DNA of 64,000 nt. Origin: Leptospira yanagawae serovar Saopaulo str. Sao Paulo = ATCC 700523 (GTDB lineage: Bacteria; Spirochaetota; Leptospiria; Leptospirales; Leptospiraceae). Positions 10,084-17,321 of this stretch are shown here, one piece after another. Position 1 is the first letter of the stretch. Each line of letters opens with the position of its first letter. The DNA is taken from contig NZ_AOGX02000015.1 in assembly GCF_000332475.2 (NCBI RefSeq), positions 434,001 to 498,000 on the forward strand, given 5' to 3'. Below the pieces are notes generated by a model, which saw nothing but the letters and a program-made list of their open reading frames with translations, was not told the origin of the DNA and did no database searches. The position numbers and the translations under genes are program-made.

Positions 10084-10951
10084 CGGTTTTCAGGAATGGA
10101 TCACCAAAGGGTCTGACATTGAAAAAATAAAAAATCAATGGATCGAAATTTCCAATTCTTCCTTACCCATACTCATTGTGGGAGAACGAGGAGTTGGAAA
10201 ATCGTTTTGGATCCAGAAAAGTTTAGAAAAAAGAAATATCTCAGAATCATCAATTCTCCGTTTGGATTTCTCATTCCCAAATTCTTTGGAAGAAAAATTG
10301 GGAAAACTCAAATCGATCAAACCAAACCAATCTGTTGTGATCGACTGGATCACAAACGCTTCAAAAGAAGAAATGATTTCCTTACAACAATGGTGGAAAA
10401 CAGAAAAATACAATGAAAAATCCAAACTTTATCTCTATTGGGAAATCCATTCAGAAGAGATGGATACATTCACTCAAAAAAGTATATATTCAGAGTTTTA
10501 TGAACAGTTTAAGTCATTTCGTTTTGAACTACCAAATCTAAAAAAGAGAATTTCGGATTTACCAATCTTTGTTCACAGTTTTTTAGAGGAAGCAAATCAA
10601 AGTTTAAATAAAAAAATCACTTCGTTAGACGAAGATTTTTATATATTTTTAAAAAACAAAATCTTTAGCCGAAATTATACTGAACTAAAAGATTTAATAT
10701 TTGCTTTGGTAGGATTTTCCTCAGGCAAACATCTTCATTGGAAACAAATTCCTTCCCATTTTTTTGAAAATTCTTTATCAGAGTTGGACATCCAACCTGG
10801 AATCAGTTTGGAACAATATGAAAAAGAAATCATCAAAGCAAATTTAATTTATACGAAAGGCAATCGGGAAAAAGCAGCGAAATTATTAGGAATTTCGGAA
10901 CGTAATTTATATAGAAAATTACATGAATTTCATTTGGAAGACTTATCTTGA
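10064..10951 (+). CDS. short AAA+-like ATPase with C-terminal Fis-type helix-turn-helix
   Basis: This 295-residue protein resembles a cut-down sigma-54 enhancer-binding protein. Walker A is GERGVGKS near residue 41. The expected Walker B is weak (SVVIDWITNA). The GAFTGA loop that contacts sigma-54 is absent. The C-terminus is a clear Fis-type helix-turn-helix: GNREKAAKLLGISERNLYRK. The likely start is GTG 10064 inside the preceding gene; the nearby ATG at 10096 is out of frame. It could be a DNA-binding ATPase that regulates genes without sigma-54. Its 3' end overlaps holA convergently by 22 bases. Function is inferred from fold motifs only. Confidence 0.75.
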   Translation: MSLKKGNGFQEWITKGSDIEKIKNQWIEISNSSLPILIVGERGVGKSFWIQKSLEKRNISESSILRLDFSFPNSLEEKLGKLKSIKPNQSVVIDWITNASKEEMISLQQWWKTEKYNEKSKLYLYWEIHSEEMDTFTQKSIYSEFYEQFKSFRFELPNLKKRISDLPIFVHSFLEEANQSLNKKITSLDEDFYIFLKNKIFSRNYTELKDLIFALVGFSSGKHLHWKQIPSHFFENSLSELDIQPGISLEQYEKEIIKANLIYTKGNREKAAKLLGISERNLYRKLHEFHLEDLS

Positions 10952-12039
10952 AGCAAAGCAAATAGATGCATGATTTTTTGTATGAAATAGTTTTTTCCTT
11001 CTTCGTCCCGAAGTCCTGATTTGAATTTAATATTCATTTCAATCACTTGTTCATAAAAAAGATCCAAAATTTTATCAGTAAAATTTGCTGAGTCGGAAAC
11101 TAGTTGCCTCCTGACAAAGTTTTTACGTGCTTCCGAAAAACTTCCTGTTTTCAATAGGTCATCCATAATGGGAATTGGAACTTCTCCGTTATGCCTTGCG
11201 CGGATCACTTTGACCTTACGAATTTCATCCAATTTGTACGTAAGCCTTGTTAAAAAATTAAGAATTTCAGAATTTTGATCCCCAAATTTGGTAAACTCTT
11301 TGAAAAAATCTCCTTTGCGTTTTTGTACAAGCGATTCTACAAGAACATTTGTATTCAATTCATTTTGACTAAATAGAACTGAATTTACATCTTCTAATGT
11401 AAACTTTGATCGATGTAAGTATTGTTTCAATTTTTTTACACTTTTAATATAAGCACCAACATTTGCTGGTGTGCGATGAATGAATTCATCCGTTGCATTT
11501 TGTTCAAAGTGAACTTGTTCTTGGTCACATACTTCTTTGAATATTTTTGGATAGTCATTTGGATACAAAACTTTGGTTTTGAAATGGCTAAGAGTACCTT
11601 GGAATAGTTCAGTGAGTGATTTGGGAATATCCTTTCCATCATAGTGGATCAAAGCATATATTTCTTCCGAGACCGAAGTGATATTTTTACGAAAACCAGA
11701 TGCGTAGTCTTTCCATTCATTTGCTGCTTTTGCATCTAAAATCGGTTTGAATAGGGCAGTTGCATTTTTGATGATGATGAGTTTACGCGGATAAAACATA
11801 TCGGGTGTAAACAGTTCGGCAAATAATTTTGTTTGGTCTCCAGATTCTGGAACAATCAAAATGACCTCAAAAGTTCCCAATGCTGTTTGTAAAACTTCCC
11901 GGTAGTGTTCGACAATCAGCTCAAACTCATAGGAATCTTCCCCAGCATAGGCAAAAAACTGGGGGATTTGGCTTACAGGGGTTTTGAAAAGTTGAAAAAG
12001 TGAGTTATATTCCCTGGCTTGTGATTTTTTTGTTTCCAT
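10930..12039 (-). CDS. holA: DNA polymerase III delta subunit-like protein (HolA family)
   Basis: This 369-residue protein has the layout of the clamp-loader delta subunit, which opens the beta ring. The N-terminus PQFFAYAGEDSYEFELIVEHY matches the family opening, which is a strand followed by G-x-[DE] and a helix. Next comes a strand-helix module (RKLIIIKNATAL, YALIHYDG), and a helical C-terminal collar domain with ILNFLTRLTYKLDEIRKV. The delta family has no functional Walker A, and none is seen here. The start ATG is at 12039. Divergence from model sequences is large, so the assignment rests on architecture and on the lack of a better match. Confidence 0.72.
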   Translation of the reverse strand: METKKSQAREYNSLFQLFKTPVSQIPQFFAYAGEDSYEFELIVEHYREVLQTALGTFEVILIVPESGDQTKLFAELFTPDMFYPRKLIIIKNATALFKPILDAKAANEWKDYASGFRKNITSVSEEIYALIHYDGKDIPKSLTELFQGTLSHFKTKVLYPNDYPKIFKEVCDQEQVHFEQNATDEFIHRTPANVGAYIKSVKKLKQYLHRSKFTLEDVNSVLFSQNELNTNVLVESLVQKRKGDFFKEFTKFGDQNSEILNFLTRLTYKLDEIRKVKVIRARHNGEVPIPIMDDLLKTGSFSEARKNFVRRQLVSDSANFTDKILDLFYEQVIEMNIKFKSGLRDEEGKNYFIQKIMHLFALLQDKSSK

Positions 12040-12090
12040 TTTCTTAAATCAGGTCTAATCTTACAACTGGACTGAGGCGATAATCATAGT

Positions 12091-12321
12091 ATGGAAATCT
12101 CAAGTAATGTGGCAAGAGTTTCAGGATTAGGAGAACCGTATATGTATGTTTCTCCAACATACAATACACAAGCCGTCGAGCAGGTAGAAGCAATCCAAGC
12201 TCGTTCCTACCAACCCAAATACCCAAGTTCCGAAACGAAAAACCAAGCTCAAGAAATCCAATCCACACCAGAAGCGAAAGCGATTTACAAACCCGGTAAT
12301 CTCGTCAATCTTTACGCGTAA
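12091..12321 (+). CDS. small hypothetical protein
   Basis: This is a 76-residue polar protein without signal peptide or membrane segment. It is rich in Gln, Ser, Pro and Glu (for example SSETKNQAQEIQSTPEAKA), so it is probably disordered. It starts at ATG 12091 with GAGG some 14 bases upstream and is divergent from holA. The 3' end overlaps maf convergently by 17 bases. No family is recognised. It is kept as a gene because it fills the gap between two minus-strand genes and has coding-like composition. Confidence 0.55.
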   Translation: MEISSNVARVSGLGEPYMYVSPTYNTQAVEQVEAIQARSYQPKYPSSETKNQAQEIQSTPEAKAIYKPGNLVNLYA

Positions 12322-12880
12322 TCGATTCTAACCACGAGCTCATCCAATGATCGTGGAGACTAAAAAAACTTCGTAACGGAAATCCCATCACATTTGTATA
12401 TGACCCAAACCATTCCTTAACGGGTCCCCCCGTATCTTGGATTCCGTAAGAACCAGCTTTATCAAAGGGCAAACACCGAGTGATATAATCTTGGATTTGG
12501 GTCTTGTTCCAATGGTGGAAGAGAATTGATGTTTCTTCATAAAAAAACTTCATTTTCGAATTGTACCAAAACGCAGCACCAGAATAGACTGAGTGTTTTT
12601 TGCCGTTGAGTGTGTTTAAAATCCGAAACGCATCGGCTTCATCTGTAGGTTTATGAAGAATTTGATTTTCATATACGACAATTGTATCTGCCGATAAATA
12701 AACATTCTTTGGTTCTAAATGACTTCCAAGTTTTGAGTGAACCATTCGTTCTAAATAATTCAGTGGAGTTTCCTTCTCCTTTTGGGCTTCATCAATGTGT
12801 TCAGGTTCAATTTGGAAAGTAAAATCCAAGTCGGAAAGGATTTGTTTTCTTCTGGGTGATGCAGACTTTAATATAAACAA
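12305..12880 (-). CDS. maf: Maf family nucleoside-triphosphate pyrophosphatase
   Basis: Maf proteins hydrolyse dTTP, UTP or modified NTPs to monophosphates, as house-cleaning enzymes. This protein has 191 residues. The family start LKSASPRRKQIL carries the substrate-binding S-x-S-P-R-R. The central SADTIVVYENQILHKP contains the catalytic Asp, and the C-terminal part has DKAGSYGIQDTGG. No ATG is available in frame: the start is a TTG at 12880, which places LFILKSASPRR at the N-terminus as in homologues, with AAGGA upstream. The exact nucleotide specificity cannot be read with certainty. Confidence 0.92.
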   Translation of the reverse strand: MFILKSASPRRKQILSDLDFTFQIEPEHIDEAQKEKETPLNYLERMVHSKLGSHLEPKNVYLSADTIVVYENQILHKPTDEADAFRILNTLNGKKHSVYSGAAFWYNSKMKFFYEETSILFHHWNKTQIQDYITRCLPFDKAGSYGIQDTGGPVKEWFGSYTNVMGFPLRSFFSLHDHWMSSWLESITRKD

Positions 12881-12919
12881 ATTCTTGCCATTCCTTACGG
12901 GATATTGTTTTCTTAGTTC

Positions 12920-13162
12920 ATGGTGAGTCCAAGGTTTTTTACGATTCTTTTGTGGGTATTTGTTTTATCCATTGATTGCAAACGAGGGTATTCAGAAGAC
13001 ATCCAAGATTGTAATCCAATTGCAGATTATTACGAAAAAGGTACCCATTATATCCGAAGGGATTTAGTAAAAGATGACAATACTCTCGACTATAAAAAAT
13101 TAATGGAAGATATGCGACCGCAAGCTAGCGAATGTTATCCGTCCAATCATGAGGTAAAATGA
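12920..13162 (+). CDS. small exported or lipid-anchored protein
   Basis: This 80-residue protein has an N-terminal hydrophobic segment (RFFTILLWVFVLSIDC) that ends in a cysteine at residue 20. This could be a loose spirochaetal lipobox, which allows larger residues at -1. The rest is polar with three more cysteines (DIQDCNPIADYY, ASECYPS). The last codon overlaps the next gene's ATG by four bases (ATGA, 13159-13162), which supports translation and operon membership with the SDR and Sua5-like genes. No known family is recognised. Confidence 0.7.
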   Translation: MVSPRFFTILLWVFVLSIDCKRGYSEDIQDCNPIADYYEKGTHYIRRDLVKDDNTLDYKKLMEDMRPQASECYPSNHEVK

Positions 13163-13896
13163 ATTTATTTGATGTAAAAGGAAAAACTGTACTCATCACG
13201 GGGGCAAGCCGTGGAATTGGAAAATCTTTAGCGATTGGATTTCGAGATGCTGGTGCGATTGTCTATGGTGCAGGATCAAAACCAGAATCCATCCATTGGA
13301 TGGAGAAAGAAGGGATACATGGTGTGGTTTTGGATGTTCGAAGCGAAGGAAGTGCTTATGAAATCATTGGACAAATCAAATCGAAACATGGACGGTTGGA
13401 CACACTCATCAACAATGCGGGTATCGCAACTAATACGCCTGCATCAGGTTTTAAAGAAGATGAATTACAAAATATAGTGCAAACCAATTATGTAGGTGTT
13501 TTTCGAAATTGCCAAGCCTATTACAAACACCACAAAAAAGAAGGTGGTAATATCATTAACGTTGCATCTGTTTTAGGAATGGTTGGTAGCAAACTTGCTT
13601 CTGTGTATTCGGGAACAAAGGGTGCTGTCATCACACTCTCAAAAGCACTTGCTATTGAGTGGTGTAATAATGGTTACCGTGTCAATGTCATTTGCCCGGG
13701 ACTTATCGATACGGATATGACAGATATGATCAAAGATAAAGAATTTATCATGAAACAAGTACTTGCTGGAATTCCAATGGGTAGACTTGGGAAACCAGAA
13801 GATATTTTGGGTGCCGCAATTTATTTGGCTTCCGACTCTTCAGCATATATGACAGGACAATGTATCGTGTTAGATGGCGGGCTTACAGCTCAATAG
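13159..13896 (+). CDS. short-chain dehydrogenase/reductase (SDR), classical type
   Basis: This 245-residue classical SDR uses NAD(P)H to interconvert alcohols and ketones. The cofactor motif is TGASRGIG (residues ~15-22), NNAG follows (LINNAGIA), and the catalytic set is Ser in NVASVLGM with Y-x-x-x-K as YSGTKGA. The C-terminal ITGQ-type ending YMTGQCIVLDGG is typical of FabG-like enzymes and gluconate dehydrogenases. The substrate cannot be read from sequence. It is coupled upstream to the 80-residue gene through ATGA and is followed after 11 bases by the Sua5-like gene. Confidence 0.9.
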   Translation: MNLFDVKGKTVLITGASRGIGKSLAIGFRDAGAIVYGAGSKPESIHWMEKEGIHGVVLDVRSEGSAYEIIGQIKSKHGRLDTLINNAGIATNTPASGFKEDELQNIVQTNYVGVFRNCQAYYKHHKKEGGNIINVASVLGMVGSKLASVYSGTKGAVITLSKALAIEWCNNGYRVNVICPGLIDTDMTDMIKDKEFIMKQVLAGIPMGRLGKPEDILGAAIYLASDSSAYMTGQCIVLDGGLTAQ

Positions 13897-13907
13897 CTGA
13901 AAAATTT

Positions 13908-14540
13908 ATGATCATTTACCTCCATCCAGAGAATCCAGAAATCCGAAAACTCAAACAAATTTCGGAACGGTTGAAGGATGGAGCCATTTATATTTTCCCA
14001 ACTGATACAGTGTATGCGATCATTGCAGATGCAAACTCCAAAACAGCCGTTGAAAAAATATATTCCATTAAAAAATTACCCAAAGATAAACCACTTTCTT
14101 TACTTTGTAAAGATATTTCGATGGCTTCCCATTTTATCGAATACCTTCCCAATTCGGCATATCGGTTTATGAAACGAGTCACTCCAGGACCGTTTACGTT
14201 TGTTTTAAAGGCAAATAAAAACTTACCAAAACCTTCGATTGCCCATCACAAAGACAAACAAATAGGAATTCGAATCCCAGACCATATCTATCTAAAAGAA
14301 CTTTTAAATATTCATGACTCACCTCTGACATCAACTTCAGCGTTCAGTAATGATGAATTCATCATCGATATTGATGATTTAGAAACGATTTATGGACATC
14401 TTGTAGATGGGATTGTAGACGGTGGAATTGTGAAAACTGAATTATCAACGATGATTCAAATTCATGATGATTCCATTGAACTCATCCGTGAAGGTAAAGG
14501 ATTTGAACTCATTCAAAACGAAATACAAAGCCTAGAATAA
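13908..14540 (+). CDS. Sua5/YciO/YrdC-family protein (threonylcarbamoyl-AMP synthase-like)
   Basis: This 210-residue YrdC-fold protein fits the enzymes that make threonylcarbamoyl-AMP from threonine, bicarbonate and ATP, the first step of tRNA t6A37. The signature is IFPTDTVYAIIADANS, then KIYSIKKLPKDKPLSLLC and RVTPGPFTFVLKAN. YciO paralogues share these motifs, so catalysis in t6A synthesis is not proven. The start ATG 13908 is chosen because upstream codons of the frame lie in the end of the SDR gene. The window also encodes tsaB and tsaE. The 3' end overlaps the CapA gene convergently by 9 bases. Confidence 0.85.
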   Translation: MIIYLHPENPEIRKLKQISERLKDGAIYIFPTDTVYAIIADANSKTAVEKIYSIKKLPKDKPLSLLCKDISMASHFIEYLPNSAYRFMKRVTPGPFTFVLKANKNLPKPSIAHHKDKQIGIRIPDHIYLKELLNIHDSPLTSTSAFSNDEFIIDIDDLETIYGHLVDGIVDGGIVKTELSTMIQIHDDSIELIREGKGFELIQNEIQSLE

Positions 14541-15653
14541 ATTTGCTCCAATTCCTGGAATTTTTTTCAGATAGGATTCGTATTCCATCATTCGTTTTTC
14601 TAAATGTTTTGGTAATTGGATGGGTATTTCGCGTTGTTTGTAGTTTTGGATGGGTATGATCGTATAATTTCTTGGATCTACCCAAACAGACTTTGTTTGC
14701 ACCTTTTCTATCTTTTTAACCAACTCTTTACCAAGCTCCAATGAGAGTGTAATCGATAAAATCACACCTCCATCCGTAAACTTTCGATTCTGTGCTGATA
14801 AAAAATTCCCTAGTGAATAAGCTACTAATCGTTGTTCATTTGCCTTTTGGTCTTGAAAAAAATCTAGTTTTTGAACTACATGCGGGTGGCCACCAATAAT
14901 GATATCAGCCCCTGCTTCAAATCCTAAATTTACCCATTTCGATTGGGTTTTATCTGGTGTTTCGGAATATTCCGTTCCATAATGATACCAAAGGATGATA
15001 AAATGGGCTCCGTTTTCCTTTGCAAAGCTTACATCAATTTTGATTTGTTCTTCACTTAACAACCGTACGACACGGCCATCGCGAACTGGTATTCCATTCG
15101 TGGAATATGTATAATTGTAAATTGCTATTATGATTCCATTTACATCTTGGATGAAATCTTTTCGATTTTGATAATCCTCATAAGAATAATAAGTTCCAAT
15201 AGGGACCATTCCATTTTCTAAAACAGATCGAATCGTGGTATCAATCCCTTTGCTACCAGTATCTGCAGAGTGATTATTGGCAGTTGATACAATATCGAAT
15301 CCAGCTTTTTTTAATCCATGAACATAACCGACGGGACTTGCAAATCTTGGGTAACCTGAAAATTCACTTGGAATGTCTGAGATCGTTGTCTCTAAATTTC
15401 CCAATGTAAGATTTGCGTTTTGTAAAATATCTGCAACATATTCGAAACTTTTAAACGAGTTATATGTTTTTGTTTTGGAATCGAAATAGGAGGAAATCTG
15501 AGAGGAATGGCACATAAGATCGCCAACAAACAGAATTCTCACTTGCCGAGTAGGAGTGAAATCAGGGAGAGTGTAACACGAAAGGAAAGTGATTGTGAAC
15601 AGAAGAATGAAAGATAATCTATTTATCGTTTTTGCCATTGGTATAGTTTTCAT
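14532..15653 (-). CDS. CapA-family metallophosphoesterase-like lipoprotein
   Basis: This 373-residue protein carries the PGA_cap domain found in CapA, a protein of poly-gamma-glutamate export, and in many surface proteins of unclear role. Metal-ligand-type motifs of the calcineurin-like fold are visible: LFVGDLMCH, LGNLET, STANNHSADTG and GGHPHVVQ, with AYSLGNFLSA near the end. The N-terminal signal peptide ends in FLSC, so it is probably a lipoprotein. Start codons at 15653 or 15638 are possible; no strong ribosome-binding site separates them. With either start, the 5' end overlaps the divergent gene at 15595. Confidence 0.85.
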   Translation of the reverse strand: MKTIPMAKTINRLSFILLFTITFLSCYTLPDFTPTRQVRILFVGDLMCHSSQISSYFDSKTKTYNSFKSFEYVADILQNANLTLGNLETTISDIPSEFSGYPRFASPVGYVHGLKKAGFDIVSTANNHSADTGSKGIDTTIRSVLENGMVPIGTYYSYEDYQNRKDFIQDVNGIIIAIYNYTYSTNGIPVRDGRVVRLLSEEQIKIDVSFAKENGAHFIILWYHYGTEYSETPDKTQSKWVNLGFEAGADIIIGGHPHVVQKLDFFQDQKANEQRLVAYSLGNFLSAQNRKFTDGGVILSITLSLELGKELVKKIEKVQTKSVWVDPRNYTIIPIQNYKQREIPIQLPKHLEKRMMEYESYLKKIPGIGANLF

Positions 15654-17301
15654 TCTACTGAATTGTAAATGGGAAAAAGATTATAAACGTGCTGCATATC
15701 TCTCAATGCAACCTGACACGGATTTGATCCTTGCCCCCTATCCATTTTATATTTTTGATCGAGAGGCACGGGATGCAATCACTCTTTCACATTATTCAAA
15801 GGAAGAAATCAAAAATATATTAGAAGAACACGAACTTTCTTGGGATACATTGAGCGAACAATGGAAATTGGAATTAGAAGAAGAAAATTTTACGAAGGAA
15901 GTTAATTACACTTCTCATTACACCCAATACACTTACGATACTGAAATTCCGATTTGGATTTATGGACCTAAATGGTTTCAAAACGGTGTTTACTCTGATG
16001 AAATATTCCAACAACACATTCCATCCCTGTATGCAAAAATATTAGAATTTGATTTTTCTAACAAACTTAGTTTGGATGCGTTTGAAAAAATTTTTAAAAT
16101 TCAAAACGAGAAACCAGAAATCATTGTTACCATCGTAGTAGACCAAGGTGGCAGGCAACTCTACAAAGCACATAAAGGTGCCTATCCGTTTTTGGAGTCA
16201 CTCTCTTCCAACTCCGTATATTTTAAAAAGGGAAAAGTGGCACACCTAGAATCACATACTGCTGTCGGTCATATGGCAATCGGTACAGGTGCATTTCCAA
16301 AGGATGCAAAAGTATTCTCAAATGAAATTTATACCTACTCAGAAGGGAAGGTTAAGCATCGTCCCGTTTACCAAGGAACCAACAATTCGTTTGACTTGAG
16401 TGAACTAAAATCTTCTAGTTTTGCTGATGAATGGGATTTGTTCCAGAATAATGAACCAGTTATCATTAGCCAATGTTATGCGAATCGAGCAGCAGTAGGT
16501 ATGGCAGGTCATGGAAAAGAATTTAACATAAATACAAAAAAACAAAATTCACTCCAACCTGATGCAGATTATGTATATTGGCAGGATGTTAAAAATTTAA
16601 ATTGGTCAACGTATTCGAATGCTTTTGAGAAACCTCTGGCAACTGGAAAGTATAATTTATACCCATTTTATCTAGCCAATAAAACAAATATCAAAACACA
16701 TTTTGAAGCAAGTAACCCAATTGACTTTCTTTCCAAAATACACCATTTCCAAGGATCAGAATTCCAAGTCAAAATGGATGGTGCTCTATTTCGAGAAACA
16801 ATTGAAGAAACAATTGTCAAAAAAAATAAACACCAAGATGGGAAAACGGATTTAGCGTATTTAACCTTAAAAGCTACCGATGCAGTAGGGCATCTTTATG
16901 GATGGGAAACAAAAGAAGCAAAACAGGTTTTACAAGCAACTGATGAAGAAATCAAAACAATCTTTGAATTTTTAAAAACTCATTATGGAGACAACTTTGT
17001 TTTACTTGTAACGGCTGATCATGGAGCTGCACCGATGCCAGAGATTTCTAACGGCTTATTCTTAACTCATGAAACATTTTTTAAATCTGTGAATGAATTA
17101 CTTCCCGAGTCAGAAAGAAACAAATCTTCTCTTATTAACTGGATTACTCATTCCCAATTGTCCCTAAACAAAGATTTAATGAAACAGTATCAAATCAGTG
17201 AAGACACTATCATTCAAAAAATTCTGTCAATAGAAGTGAACCAAAGGAAGTTTTTTCGGAAAATTTGGAAACGAAATGAAATACCGAATGTATCGTTTTA
17301 A
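15595..17301 (+). CDS. alkaline phosphatase-superfamily lipoprotein (type I phosphodiesterase-like)
   Basis: This is a ~568-residue exported enzyme of the nucleotide pyrophosphatase/alkaline phosphatase superfamily. Metal and nucleophile motifs are IVTIVVDQGG, SHTAVGHMAIGTGAFP (Thr nucleophile position), KATDAVGHLYGWET and VTADHGAAPMP. The signal peptide ends in ILLNC, so it is likely a lipoprotein (Cys24 from the chosen start). I chose GTG 15595 because AGGAA at 15583-15587 is 7 bases upstream. GTG 15589 and ATG 15607 remain possible. The start region is antisense to the CapA signal peptide. Substrate unknown. Confidence 0.85.
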   Translation: MNRRMKDNLFIVFAIGIVFILLNCKWEKDYKRAAYLSMQPDTDLILAPYPFYIFDREARDAITLSHYSKEEIKNILEEHELSWDTLSEQWKLELEEENFTKEVNYTSHYTQYTYDTEIPIWIYGPKWFQNGVYSDEIFQQHIPSLYAKILEFDFSNKLSLDAFEKIFKIQNEKPEIIVTIVVDQGGRQLYKAHKGAYPFLESLSSNSVYFKKGKVAHLESHTAVGHMAIGTGAFPKDAKVFSNEIYTYSEGKVKHRPVYQGTNNSFDLSELKSSSFADEWDLFQNNEPVIISQCYANRAAVGMAGHGKEFNINTKKQNSLQPDADYVYWQDVKNLNWSTYSNAFEKPLATGKYNLYPFYLANKTNIKTHFEASNPIDFLSKIHHFQGSEFQVKMDGALFRETIEETIVKKNKHQDGKTDLAYLTLKATDAVGHLYGWETKEAKQVLQATDEEIKTIFEFLKTHYGDNFVLLVTADHGAAPMPEISNGLFLTHETFFKSVNELLPESERNKSSLINWITHSQLSLNKDLMKQYQISEDTIIQKILSIEVNQRKFFRKIWKRNEIPNVSF

Positions 17302-17321
17302 AATACATTCGATTCATGAGA

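Noticed and set aside
10064..10951. Calling the AAA+/Fis protein a functional sigma-54 activator
   Set aside because: The GAFTGA loop and a convincing Walker B are missing, and the protein is too short for the family's three-domain layout.
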